DNA from: CADEDV01 sp964596345
Lineage (GTDB): Bacteria; Bacteroidota; Bacteroidia; Chitinophagales; Chitinophagaceae
Length of the DNA: 64,000 nt
Assembly: GCA_964596345.1 (NCBI GenBank)
Contig: CAZQSZ010000007.1
Span: 62,001 to 126,000, forward strand
Direction: 5' to 3'
Positions 52,241-60,934 of the stretch are shown here, piece by piece. The position numbers and the translations under genes are program-made. The notes below the pieces were generated by a model. It had not been told where the DNA came from, ran no database searches, and was given only the letters and a program-made list of their open reading frames with translations. Within the stretch, counting starts at the first letter, position 1. The number at the start of each line of letters is the position of its first letter.

Positions 52241-53104
52241 ATGACTGAAGCCCCTGTTATTAAATTGATTGAATGCCCCCGTGATGCCATGCAGGGATGG
52301 AAGCGTTTTATCCCAACAGAGGAAAAAACAGCGTATCTCAATGCTTTGCTGAAAGTTGGTTTTGATACAATTGATTTTGGAAGCTTTGTATCACCCAAAG
52401 CTATCCCGCAGATGGCAGATACAGAGGATGTCATCAAAGGTCTTGATCTTTCTTCCACTACATCAAAATTGCTTGCCATAATTGCCAATTACCGGGGCGC
52501 TGAAGCAGCCAGCGTTTTTGAAGCGATCCATTACCTGGGATTTCCTTTCTCCGTGTCTGAAACATTTCAGCAGCGCAATACGAACTCATCCATGGAAGAG
52601 TCGCTCGAACGGGTGGAGGATATTCAAAATCTATGTGTAAAAACCGGGAAAGAACTCGTAGTCTATATTTCCATGGGCTTTGGTAATCCTTATGGCGATC
52701 CTTATGACGAAGAAGTAGTGTTTGAATGGGTGAATAAACTGGTGGCGATGGACATTGGTATTATTTCGCTGGCTGATACCGTAGGTGTAGCCACTGCAGC
52801 ACAGGTCTATGATATGACCAGCTACCTGGTGGAATCTTTGCCGGGAATAGAAATAGGAGTTCACCTGCATTCCACACCGGACAACCGGAAAGGAAAACTG
52901 GATGCAGCGTTCCGGGCAGGATGCAAACGATTTGACGGTGCCTTAAAAGGAATTGGCGGTTGCCCCATGGCGGATGATGAGTTGGTCGGGAATATGAATA
53001 CAGAATCAATGATCAGTTATTTTGAGGCAAAAGGCATATTACCCGGTTTAAATAAAGAGGCATTGGCTGATAGTCTCCGGATAGCAGGAGAAATATTCAT
53101 TTAA
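52241..53104 (+). CDS. Hydroxymethylglutaryl-CoA lyase-like enzyme
   Basis: 287 residues of the HMGL TIM-barrel family. VKLIECPRDAMQ at the start corresponds to the family EVGPRDGLQ motif with Arg-Asp kept; FGSFVSPKAIPQMADT, SVSETFQQRNTN, YISMGFGNPYGDPYD, SLADTVGVA, GVHLHSTPDN (metal-binding His pair) and GIGGCPMA (catalytic-loop cysteine) follow. It cleaves HMG-CoA or a related hydroxyacyl-CoA. Leucine-catabolic genes are not adjacent. The ORF-proximal ATG at 52241 is preferred over a TTG at 52211 that precedes the promoter box. Confidence 0.9.
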   Translation: MTEAPVIKLIECPRDAMQGWKRFIPTEEKTAYLNALLKVGFDTIDFGSFVSPKAIPQMADTEDVIKGLDLSSTTSKLLAIIANYRGAEAASVFEAIHYLGFPFSVSETFQQRNTNSSMEESLERVEDIQNLCVKTGKELVVYISMGFGNPYGDPYDEEVVFEWVNKLVAMDIGIISLADTVGVATAAQVYDMTSYLVESLPGIEIGVHLHSTPDNRKGKLDAAFRAGCKRFDGALKGIGGCPMADDELVGNMNTESMISYFEAKGILPGLNKEALADSLRIAGEIFI

Positions 53105-53126
53105 CGGGCAGGATTAAATTTAGTGT

Positions 53127-54116
53127 ATGGATTTCATGGTAAATATTGATATAAAAAAACTTCCGGAGCCAGTTGGATATAAGGATAAGCTATTACTGAT
53201 CGGCTCCTGTTTTACAGAACATATTGGCAATGCACTGGAGGAACTTAAGTTTTCTGTGTTGCAGAACCCTAACGGAATTCTTTTTGATCCTGCCAGTGTT
53301 TGCAAAAGCCTTACTTCTTATATCCGGAACAGGCAGTATAAGGAAGAGGATCTTTTCCAGCTGAATGAAGTCTGGCATAGCTGGCAGCATCACAGCCGGT
53401 TTTCCAATATCAGCCCCGCAGAAGCCGTGCAGGTAATTAATGCATCACAACAACAAGCACATACATTTCTGAAAGAAGCCGACTGGATCATCATCACATT
53501 AGGTTCCTCTTTTTCATACCGGCTTACAGCACTTGCCAATAATAAAACAGGAGAGGGAGTGGCTAATTGTCACCGGGCACCGGGACAGTGGTTTACCAAG
53601 CATCTGCTGTCAATTGATGAGACCATCACGATGCTGGATAATACGTATCACCAGCTTTTACAATTCAATCCCAAACTGAAGATCATCTTTACTGTGAGTC
53701 CTGTCCGGCATATCAGGGACGGGGTAGTGGAGAATAATCGCAGTAAGGCCCGGTTGATCGAATCTGTTCATCACCTGGTGAATAAGTTTGACCGCTTGTA
53801 TTATTTCCCGGCGTATGAACTGGTGATTGATGTGTTAAGGGATTATCGCTTCTATGATATCGATCTGGCACATCCGAATTATATGGCCACTTCTTTTGTA
53901 TTGGAGAAATTTACTGAAGCCTGTATCGATCCCGGGGCCGGGGCATTGATGGAAGAGGTCCGGAAAATAGTGATAGCGAGGAAGCATAAACCTTTTCAAC
54001 CTGCCACAGCAGCACATCAGCAATTTCTAAAGGCACATGCCGAAAAGACAAGGGAGTTGATGGCTCAATTTCCCTTCCTGGACCTGCAAAAGGAGCTCAG
54101 TTATTTTTCTTCCTGA
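53127..54116 (+). CDS. GSCFA domain protein
   Basis: 329 residues. The GSCFA domain (about 15-260) opens KLLLIGSCFTEHIGNAL, with FNPNGILFDPASV-like continuation (QNPNGILFDP), ITLGSSFSYR and FTVSPVRHIRDGVVENNRSKA, and HLVNKFDRLYYFPAYELV. The GSC block and VSPVRH resemble GDSL/SGNH-like hydrolases, to which the family is thought to be related. Likely a cytosolic or peripheral enzyme of unknown substrate. It starts 22 bp after the HMG-CoA lyase-like gene and its end overlaps galM by 16 bp convergently. Confidence 0.88.
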   Translation: MDFMVNIDIKKLPEPVGYKDKLLLIGSCFTEHIGNALEELKFSVLQNPNGILFDPASVCKSLTSYIRNRQYKEEDLFQLNEVWHSWQHHSRFSNISPAEAVQVINASQQQAHTFLKEADWIIITLGSSFSYRLTALANNKTGEGVANCHRAPGQWFTKHLLSIDETITMLDNTYHQLLQFNPKLKIIFTVSPVRHIRDGVVENNRSKARLIESVHHLVNKFDRLYYFPAYELVIDVLRDYRFYDIDLAHPNYMATSFVLEKFTEACIDPGAGALMEEVRKIVIARKHKPFQPATAAHQQFLKAHAEKTRELMAQFPFLDLQKELSYFSS

Positions 54117-55147
54117 GTTATTTTATAAACAGTTTTATGGAAATAAGTTTCTCCCGGCCTTAAAACTGTATTGGGAAAATGCGGGATGTTCACAGCATTG
54201 GGATGCACCTGTGTTTCCAGGCATAGTGCTGAATAACTACCATATAGATTACCATTCTTCCCATTTGTAACTACAGGTATTCCTTTTCCTGTATAAAAAT
54301 GTAGAATAGGTTCCGTTGTCAGTATTGCCAGTTTTAGTTTGGAGTGCGGCGAAAACACTTCAGCAGCTTTTATAAGTTCCGGGCTCTTTGTTTTAACAAC
54401 AAAACTCTGGTCATAGCCTGTTTCGTAGTCCCAGCCTTTGCTGATCATTTTCCCATTCCGGAAATCGTATTTGGTTCCAGTTACATTTATGTAATTACCA
54501 GTTGGTGCCAGCCCGGTATCTTGTTCGAGAATCTGAACGGCATTTATTTTTAACTCATAATCTTCAACAGTTCTTTCACCATTATCAAGATTAAAATAGC
54601 TGTGATGAGTGAGGTTCACAACAGTTGGCTGATCAGTGGTGGCTAAATATTCATGACTGAGTTCATCATTGTCAGATAAAATGAATTTTATAGTAACCTT
54701 GACATTACCAGGGAATCCTTCTTCGCCATCGGGGCTGCTATACGAAAAAACAACAGCTTCCTCACCAACTGCAACAACATCCCATACTTTTTTATCAAAG
54801 CCTTCGAACCCTCCGTGTAATTGATTATTGCCATTATTCCGGGACAGCTGGTATTGATGTCCATCAATTGTGAAAGCGGCATTTTTAATCCGGTTGCCAT
54901 GGCGCCCCACAGCGGCACCGAACCAGGGATAGTTTTCCAGGTATTCCTTGCTGGTATAATCTTCCATTTTGTCAAACCCCAGTACAATGTCGTTTACGGA
55001 ATCGTCATTCATTTTTATTTTGAATGCTGAAATGATGGCACCATAGTTACTGATCACTGCTTCAGTGCCTTTGGTATTACGTAGCGTAAACAGGAATACA
55101 TCTCTGCCAGATGAGTGCCGGAAACAGAATTGTTGCGTTACTTTCAT
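54101..55147 (-). CDS. galM: Aldose 1-epimerase
   Basis: 348 residues. GalM interconverts anomers of aldohexoses. Motifs: ISNYGAIISAFKI, LGFDKMEDYTS, FGAAVGRHGNRIKNAAF (substrate Arg and His), LTHHSYFNL (catalytic His pair) and LCLETQVHPNAVN (catalytic Glu). It is downstream of a sugar-kinase-like gene with 25 bp between them, so the pair may channel one sugar. Confidence 0.93.
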   Translation of the reverse strand: MKVTQQFCFRHSSGRDVFLFTLRNTKGTEAVISNYGAIISAFKIKMNDDSVNDIVLGFDKMEDYTSKEYLENYPWFGAAVGRHGNRIKNAAFTIDGHQYQLSRNNGNNQLHGGFEGFDKKVWDVVAVGEEAVVFSYSSPDGEEGFPGNVKVTIKFILSDNDELSHEYLATTDQPTVVNLTHHSYFNLDNGERTVEDYELKINAVQILEQDTGLAPTGNYINVTGTKYDFRNGKMISKGWDYETGYDQSFVVKTKSPELIKAAEVFSPHSKLKLAILTTEPILHFYTGKGIPVVTNGKNGNLYGSYSALCLETQVHPNAVNIPHFPNTVLRPGETYFHKTVYKITQEEK

Positions 55148-55172
55148 ACAAATGGAAAAATACGATTAAAAA

Positions 55173-56237
55173 TCAGATACTAAACCCGTATTGTTGCTCC
55201 AGGAATTCTTCCAGCCTTTGCAGGAGCATTAACTGATTCTTTGCCCGGACATAATTCTGTTCCGGATAATCTATACGGTAATAAATATCCCCGTTGAGGT
55301 AGTCGGTCAGGAAACGGAGGGCCTGCATGAAGATCATGGCAAGTCCGGCAAAATGGATATATTTTTTTTCAGCCTCCGTTAATTGATTTTCCAGGACAGA
55401 TAAATAGCCATCCAGTATTGCTTCATAAAATTCCCTGCGGATATGTAATTTATCCAGCTCTTTATCCTTTTCATCCTGGTTGGCCACCATGGACCGTATC
55501 ATATCACCAAGATCAGAAAAAAAATAACCGGGCATGGTAGTGTCCAGGTCAACAGGGCAAATCACCCTGCCTGTATTGTCAAAAAGAATATTCGATATTT
55601 TGGCGTCATGGTGCATTACCCGCAGGGGGAATTCCCCCGAATCAGCGATAATATCATAGAAGCTGCTGTAACGTTCTCTTTTTTTCAACTCCTCTATTAA
55701 GGCGGTTGATTGGTGAAGTCTTTCGTAACACTGGCTGTGTAATGATTCTTTAAATTGATCGAAACGGTACGAAAGGTCATGGAACCGGTGAATAGTAGGA
55801 TGGAGTTGTTTCGCATCAAAACTGGCAAATCCGGCTGTAAACGCAGCAAAGGTCGCAGCGACTGTTTTTGCCTGCCCGGGGTTTTCAATGGTATCTAATG
55901 TTACAGCATCCTGTACAAATTCAAATACCCGCCAGCATTTATTATCACTATCAATAAAAAGAGCCATATCCCCGGCGAAATATTTTGGAGCCGGTATTGT
56001 AAAAGAAAGCGTTGTTTCCCGGATATGTTTCCAGAGCAACTCATAGTTGTGTTGCAGCCGTTCGGGTTCGGGAAAAATAGTCGTGTTGATTTGTTGTAAC
56101 AGGAAAAGTTCACCTGTTTGCTGACAGGTGATCTTCCAGGATTGATTGATCAGTCCTGTTGTTATAGGTTCTGCGGTGAACTGTTGAAAGGTAGCTGCAA
56201 AAGCATTTAGAGCTTCCTGGTAAGGTGCTGGCTTCAT
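55173..56237 (-). CDS. APH-type phosphotransferase (N-acetylhexosamine kinase-like)
   Basis: 354 residues of the aminoglycoside-phosphotransferase-like kinase fold. N-lobe: GLINQSWKI and FLLQQINTTIFPEPERL. Catalytic loop HHDAKISNILF (Asp of HxD) and metal loop PVDLDTTMPGYF. The N-terminal layout and DLDTTMPG resemble N-acetylhexosamine 1-kinases and related sugar kinases better than antibiotic kinases. It heads the operon with galM, so a sugar substrate is likely. Specificity not determined. Confidence 0.8.
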   Translation of the reverse strand: MKPAPYQEALNAFAATFQQFTAEPITTGLINQSWKITCQQTGELFLLQQINTTIFPEPERLQHNYELLWKHIRETTLSFTIPAPKYFAGDMALFIDSDNKCWRVFEFVQDAVTLDTIENPGQAKTVAATFAAFTAGFASFDAKQLHPTIHRFHDLSYRFDQFKESLHSQCYERLHQSTALIEELKKRERYSSFYDIIADSGEFPLRVMHHDAKISNILFDNTGRVICPVDLDTTMPGYFFSDLGDMIRSMVANQDEKDKELDKLHIRREFYEAILDGYLSVLENQLTEAEKKYIHFAGLAMIFMQALRFLTDYLNGDIYYRIDYPEQNYVRAKNQLMLLQRLEEFLEQQYGFSI

Positions 56238-56330
56238 GGTTCAAATGAAATTAGCTATTCCTCACTGATAAAAAAGCTTCAATCGTTTGCGTGAAATTGG
56301 CTATGCATTAAAGAAGAAAACCTGTCGGGC

Positions 56331-56942
56331 CTAATGAATGCGGTCTCCTCTTAATTCAAGATCTTTCATGATCACGGTTTCATGTTCCAGCCATTCATTC
56401 CAGCGACGGCGGACTTTTTCTTTATCTATATAGGTTTCTGCTAATTCGATAAAGAGGGTATAGTGCCCGGCTTCGCTTTCCATAAAGCGGCGGTAGAAAT
56501 TCCGCATGTATGCATCATTCAATCCCTCGCTGAGTCGTTTAAACCGTTCGCAACTCCGGGCTTCGATCATGGCCATCGTTAGCAACTGATCCAGAAACCG
56601 GTCCTCAAAGCTGCCGCCTTTTCGTTGAAATACCAGTAACGCATTTACATATTCATCCTTGCGTTGTTTTCCTAGTTTCAGGTTTCTTTTATGCAGTTCT
56701 GCCACTACCAGCCGGAAATGCCCCCATTCCTCTGTAACAATCGGGGAAAGCTCTTTTACCAGTTTTTCTTTATCGCTGTATCGTTGTATCAGCGAAATGC
56801 AGGTAGTGGCGGCCTTTTGCTCGCAATAGGCATGGTCGGTGAGAATAGCTTCGAGAGAAAGCTCAGCGAGGTTCACCCAACGGGGATCCGTGGGTAACTG
56901 TAGCCCTAAAATGTTTTTGGTATCCTGTGAAAGTTCGTTCAT
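56331..56942 (-). CDS. miaE: tRNA 2-methylthio-N6-isopentenyl adenosine hydroxylase
   Basis: 203 residues from ATG 56942 (MNELSQDTKNILGLQLP). Ferritin-like di-iron hydroxylase: iron ligands in DHAYCEQKAA, EEWGHFRLV, MIEARSCERF and ESEAGHYTLF. MiaE hydroxylates ms2i6A37 in tRNA. The frame is open to 57158, but this overlaps the divergent BioF-like gene. Confidence 0.9.
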   Translation of the reverse strand: MNELSQDTKNILGLQLPTDPRWVNLAELSLEAILTDHAYCEQKAATTCISLIQRYSDKEKLVKELSPIVTEEWGHFRLVVAELHKRNLKLGKQRKDEYVNALLVFQRKGGSFEDRFLDQLLTMAMIEARSCERFKRLSEGLNDAYMRNFYRRFMESEAGHYTLFIELAETYIDKEKVRRRWNEWLEHETVIMKDLELRGDRIH

Positions 56943-56977
56943 ACAACTATTTACTTCGATATTTGCGGGGCAAAGAT

Positions 56978-58075
56978 ATGAAGGAGAATTTTCTGCATAG
57001 GAAACTGGACGAACGAAAAGAGCAACATGCTTTTCGTCAATTGCGTATTGCCAGGGAGGGGATGATCGATCTTTGCTCCAATGACTACCTCGGTATTGTA
57101 AAGAATACCCTGTTGCGCCCTGCAGCAAGTTCAGCAAGTTACGGTTCAACAGGCTCAAGATTACTGACCGGTAATTATGAACTGATTGAAGAAACCGAGC
57201 AGTTTATTGCTTCGTTTCACCAGTCTGCTGCTGCACTGATCTTTAATTCCGGCTATGATGCCAATATTGGTGTGTTGTCATCCGTTCCGCAACGGGGCGA
57301 TACCATTTTCTATGATCAGCTGTCTCATGCCTCTATCCGGGATGGGATACGTTTGTCGCTGGCAGATGCGTTTTCTTTTCAGCACAATGATCTGGATGAT
57401 CTTGAAAACCGGCTAAAAAAATCAACCGGTACTATCTTTATCGTGACGGAATCCGTTTTTTCAATGGATGGTGATATATGTCCGTTGAAAGAACTGGTTG
57501 AATTATCGCAGCAATACAATGCCAACCTGGTTATTGATGAAGCTCATGCTACAGGAGTGGTTGGCGAAAAAGGAGAGGGGTTGGTACAGCTATTTGGATT
57601 ACAGGAGCAGGTATTTGCCCGCATCCATACATTTGGAAAAGCCTGTGGCACACATGGGGCGGCTGTGCTGGGATCAGTTGCGTTGAGAGACTATCTCATC
57701 AACTTCGCCCGGTCTTTTATCTATACGACTGCTTTGCCTGCGGAAACCATTCAGCATATAAAATCCAGCTATGAGCTTTTCCCCATGTTAGAGCAGGAAA
57801 GAAAACAGTTGAATGAGCTTGCCGGTTATTTCCAGGCAGCAGAAACCGGGTATGAGAAGATGCTGAGCCGGACCCCGATCCAGGGACTAATAGTGCCCGG
57901 AAACGAAGAGGCCAGGCGACTGGCAGAACGCCTCCAGGCCCATAACCTGGATATTCGTCCGATTCTTTATCCCACGGTGCCCAAGGGGCTTGAAAGATTA
58001 CGCATTGTGCTTCATGCTTTTAATACAAAGACGGAGTTGGATACACTCCTTAACTGCCTGAAAAATAGCTTCTAG
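56978..58075 (+). CDS. bioF: 8-amino-7-oxononanoate synthase-like PLP enzyme
   Basis: 365 residues from ATG 56978 (MKENFLHRKLDERKEQ). Alpha-oxoamine synthase fold with SNDYLGI, GSTGSRLLTGNYELIEETE, FNSGYDANIGVLSS, DQLSHASIRDG, ESVFSMDGDICPL, Asp188 (VIDEAHATGV) and PLP-binding Lys221 (THTFGKACGTHG-like HTFGKACG). BioF condenses pimeloyl thioester with alanine for biotin; a KBL-type activity is the alternative. No other bio gene is adjacent. It is divergent from miaE. Confidence 0.88.
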   Translation: MKENFLHRKLDERKEQHAFRQLRIAREGMIDLCSNDYLGIVKNTLLRPAASSASYGSTGSRLLTGNYELIEETEQFIASFHQSAAALIFNSGYDANIGVLSSVPQRGDTIFYDQLSHASIRDGIRLSLADAFSFQHNDLDDLENRLKKSTGTIFIVTESVFSMDGDICPLKELVELSQQYNANLVIDEAHATGVVGEKGEGLVQLFGLQEQVFARIHTFGKACGTHGAAVLGSVALRDYLINFARSFIYTTALPAETIQHIKSSYELFPMLEQERKQLNELAGYFQAAETGYEKMLSRTPIQGLIVPGNEEARRLAERLQAHNLDIRPILYPTVPKGLERLRIVLHAFNTKTELDTLLNCLKNSF

Positions 58076-58080
58076 AACTC

Positions 58081-58111
58081 TTGGCAGTAAAGTTTCGTTG
58101 CCTTACCTTTG
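58081..58111 (+). promoter_or_regulatory. Promoter of rpsO
   Basis: TTG (58081-58083), 20 nt, TACCTTTG (58104-58111): both consensus elements at standard spacing. The leader to the ATG at 58166 is about 45-50 nt. Confidence 0.65.
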
Positions 58112-58165
58112 CCGCCTGAAATATTTGAATACAAACAATCGGATGAATCTTTAAAAAAACAAAAG

Positions 58166-58435
58166 ATGCCATTAACAAAAGAAAAAAAAGCAACTATCGT
58201 AAAAGAATTTGGTGGCAATGCTGCCAACACTGGTTCTATTGAAGGCCAGATCGCCCTGCTGACAGAACGTATCAGCCAGATTAGCGGCCATCTTCAACAA
58301 AACAAAAAAGATTTCTCTACTCACCGCGGCCTGATGCAACTGGTTGGTAAACGTAAACGTTTACTGAACTACATGCAGAAGCATAACCTGACCGGTTACC
58401 GCCAATTGATCGAGAAACTCGGAATCAGAAAGTAA
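58166..58435 (+). CDS. rpsO: 30S ribosomal protein S15
   Basis: 89 residues from ATG 58166 (MPLTKEKKATIVKEFGG). S15 signature: NTGSIEGQIALLTERI, HLQQNKKDFSTHRGLMQLVGKR, RLLNYMQ. It binds the central domain of 16S rRNA. The longer open frame from 58109 begins inside the promoter and is rejected. It is followed by pnp, a conserved order. Confidence 0.97.
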   Translation: MPLTKEKKATIVKEFGGNAANTGSIEGQIALLTERISQISGHLQQNKKDFSTHRGLMQLVGKRKRLLNYMQKHNLTGYRQLIEKLGIRK

Positions 58436-58513
58436 GCCCGGCTCCTGTGGGAGTCAGGGAACTGTCTTTAATTCTGAAGTTTCTTGTCTAATGTGAAACT
58501 CAAGATATAAGTC

Positions 58514-58553
58514 TATTCCCAATGTCTCCCGGATGTTGGGAATAACTGTTTTT
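58514..58553 (+). terminator. Hairpin between rpsO and pnp
   Basis: 9-bp stem TATTCCCAA / TTGGGAATA (58514-58544), 13-nt loop, then a five-T run at 58549-58553. Could terminate rpsO or be an RNase processing site. Confidence 0.6.
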
Positions 58554-58667
58554 AGTACCTGCGTATTTACCGCTCATTTCCTGCTGAGTAGTGGACAGAA
58601 TCCTGAAAGGGCGTCGCAACGAAGCTGATAGTTAGTAATACAGCCGGGTGCAAAAAAATCTTCAAAC

Positions 58668-58708
58668 ATGTTCGGGTGCTTGCGAACATCAACTTTCAAA
58701 CCCCGAAC
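58668..58708 (+). promoter_or_regulatory. Mutually exclusive stems in the pnp leader
   Basis: Stem A: ATGTTCG (58668-58674) with CGAACAT (58683-58689). Stem B: GTTCGGG (58670-58676) with CCCGAAC (58702-58708). They share bases, so only one can form; stem B ends 15 nt before the pnp ATG. Confidence 0.5.
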
Positions 58709-58723
58709 AGCAAACTTTAAATT

Positions 58724-60892
58724 ATGTTACAACAACCTATTCGTAAATCATTTGATATTGGCGATGGCCGTATCGTGACCATTGAAACCGGTCGGCTGGC
58801 CCGCCAGGCTGATGGAGCCGTTACTGTTTCCATTGGTAATTGTATGATCCTTGCAACTGTAGTTGCCAATAAAGAACCTAAAGAAGGACAAAGCTTTTTC
58901 CCGCTGTCGGTTGACTACCAGGAAAAATTTGCTTCTGCAGGCCGTATTCCCGGTTCTTTCTTTAAGAGAGAAACCAAATTGAACGATTATGAAGTGCTGA
59001 CCAGTCGCTTGATCGACCGTGCACTTCGTCCTTTGTTCCCTGAAGATTACTTGTGTGATGTGCAGGTATTGCTGACACTGATCTCAAGTGATGCAGAAGA
59101 AATGCCGGATGCATTAGCTTGCCTGGCTGCATCAGCTGCATTGGCTGTTTCTGATATTCCGATCAAAGAGATCATCTCTGAAGTAAGGGTATCAAGAGTG
59201 GATGGCAAATTCGTGGTGAACCCCACCCGTTCACAAATGGAGAAATCGGATATGGATTTTATCATCGCGGCTACGGAAAAGAACCTGATGATGGTGGAAG
59301 GTGAAGCCAAAGAATGCAGCGAGGCTGAACTGGTGCAGGCATTGCAGGTGGCGCATGATGCGATCCGCATCCAGGTCAAAGCCCAGGAAGAACTGAGAGA
59401 TATGGTAGGGGTGAAAGGAAAAAGAGAGTATAAGAAACCTGCACAGGATGAAGCCCTGCGTGAAAAGGTATATGCTTTTGCCAAGCAAAAAGTATATGAA
59501 GTGGCAAAAGGTAAATTCAGCAAGCATGAACGCAGCGATAAATTTGATGCGATCAAAGAAGAGCTGGTTACGTTCCTGAAAACAGATCTTAATCTGGCGG
59601 AAGGCGAAAGCTTACCGGATCTGACCAAAAAACTGGCTTCTACATACTATGGCGATCTGCAATATGATGTGGTTCGTGATATGATCCTGGATGAGAAAGT
59701 TCGTTTGGACGGAAGAGACCTGGAGACCGTTCGACCGCTGGATATGGAAGTGGATGTATTACCTTCCCCACATGGAGCAGCTTTGTTTACAAGAGGTGAA
59801 ACACAATCGCTTACAACGGTTACCTTGGGAACTCCATTAGATGAATTGCTGGTGGAAAGTGCCGCAAAATCTGTCGATTCTAAATTCTATTTGCACTATA
59901 ATTTCCCACCGTTCTCTACAGGTGAAGTAAAGATGATGAGAGGCCAGAGCCGTCGTGAAGTAGGGCATGGTAACCTGGCGCAGCGTTCATTAAAACAAAT
60001 GATGCCGACTGGTGATTTTGCTTACACGGTTCGGGTGGTGAGTGATATTCTTGAGTCGAATGGGTCTTCTTCTATGGCTACAGTTTGTGCGGGTTCATTA
60101 GCACTGATGGATGCGGGTGTGGGTATTCCCAAACACGTTTCGGGTGTGGCCATGGGGCTGATCACTAAAGGCGATAAATATGCAATCCTGACGGACATCC
60201 TCGGCGATGAAGATCACCTGGGAGATATGGACTTTAAAGTAACAGGCACCAAAGATGGTATCTGTGGCGTGCAGATGGATATCAAAGTAGACGGTTTAAA
60301 AATGGAAATGATGCAACAGGCACTGGAGCAGGCACGTCGTGGCCGTCTTCACATTCTGGATGCGATGTATAAATGTATCCCTGAAGCCAGGAGTGAAGTG
60401 AAACCTCATTCTCCGAGAATGATCAAGATGTTCATCGACCGTGAGTTTATTGGTGCAGTGATCGGGCCAGGCGGTAAAGTGATACAGGAAATACAAAGAG
60501 AAACAGGTACGACGATCAACCTGGAAGAAAAGAACAATATGGGTGAGATCAGTGTTTTTGGTGTGAATAAGGATGGCGTGGTGAAAGCGGAGAACTGGAT
60601 CAAAGGCATCGTAGCGGTTCCGGTTGTTGGGGATGTGTACGAATCCACGGTAAAATCCATCATGCCATTCGGTGCTTTTGTTGAATTCCTGCCTGGTAAA
60701 CAAGGGTTGATCCACATTAGTGAAGTCAGCTGGAAACGACTGGAAACACTGGAAGGTGTGCTGAGAGAAGGCGATAAGGTAAAAGTGAAACTGATCGGTA
60801 CGGATCCCAAATCCGGTAAGTTCAAATTATCCAGGAAAGTATTGATCCCTAAACCGGAACAGAAACCGAGAGAAGAAGAAAACAATAATTAA
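58724..60892 (+). CDS. pnp: Polyribonucleotide nucleotidyltransferase
   Basis: 722 residues. PNPase degrades RNA phosphorolytically from the 3' end. Domains: first RNase PH (about 10-140), helical domain (150-250), second RNase PH (about 320-480, LYNFPPFSTGEVKM-type core HYNFPPFSTGEVKMMRGQSRRE), KH (about 560-620, FIGAVIGPGGKVIQEI) and S1 (about 630-700, VKSIMPFGAFVEFLPGKQGLIH). It follows rpsO with a 288-bp structured intergenic region. A terminator follows at 60898-60922. Confidence 0.96.
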   Translation: MLQQPIRKSFDIGDGRIVTIETGRLARQADGAVTVSIGNCMILATVVANKEPKEGQSFFPLSVDYQEKFASAGRIPGSFFKRETKLNDYEVLTSRLIDRALRPLFPEDYLCDVQVLLTLISSDAEEMPDALACLAASAALAVSDIPIKEIISEVRVSRVDGKFVVNPTRSQMEKSDMDFIIAATEKNLMMVEGEAKECSEAELVQALQVAHDAIRIQVKAQEELRDMVGVKGKREYKKPAQDEALREKVYAFAKQKVYEVAKGKFSKHERSDKFDAIKEELVTFLKTDLNLAEGESLPDLTKKLASTYYGDLQYDVVRDMILDEKVRLDGRDLETVRPLDMEVDVLPSPHGAALFTRGETQSLTTVTLGTPLDELLVESAAKSVDSKFYLHYNFPPFSTGEVKMMRGQSRREVGHGNLAQRSLKQMMPTGDFAYTVRVVSDILESNGSSSMATVCAGSLALMDAGVGIPKHVSGVAMGLITKGDKYAILTDILGDEDHLGDMDFKVTGTKDGICGVQMDIKVDGLKMEMMQQALEQARRGRLHILDAMYKCIPEARSEVKPHSPRMIKMFIDREFIGAVIGPGGKVIQEIQRETGTTINLEEKNNMGEISVFGVNKDGVVKAENWIKGIVAVPVVGDVYESTVKSIMPFGAFVEFLPGKQGLIHISEVSWKRLETLEGVLREGDKVKVKLIGTDPKSGKFKLSRKVLIPKPEQKPREEENNN

Positions 60893-60897
60893 AACAT

Positions 60898-60922
60898 AAA
60901 CCCCGGGTCTGATCCGGGGTTT
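60898..60922 (+). terminator. Terminator after pnp
   Basis: 9-bp stem AAACCCCGG / CCGGGGTTT with a 7-nt loop, then T-rich DNA. Confidence 0.8.
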
Positions 60923-60934
60923 TTAATTTTATGT

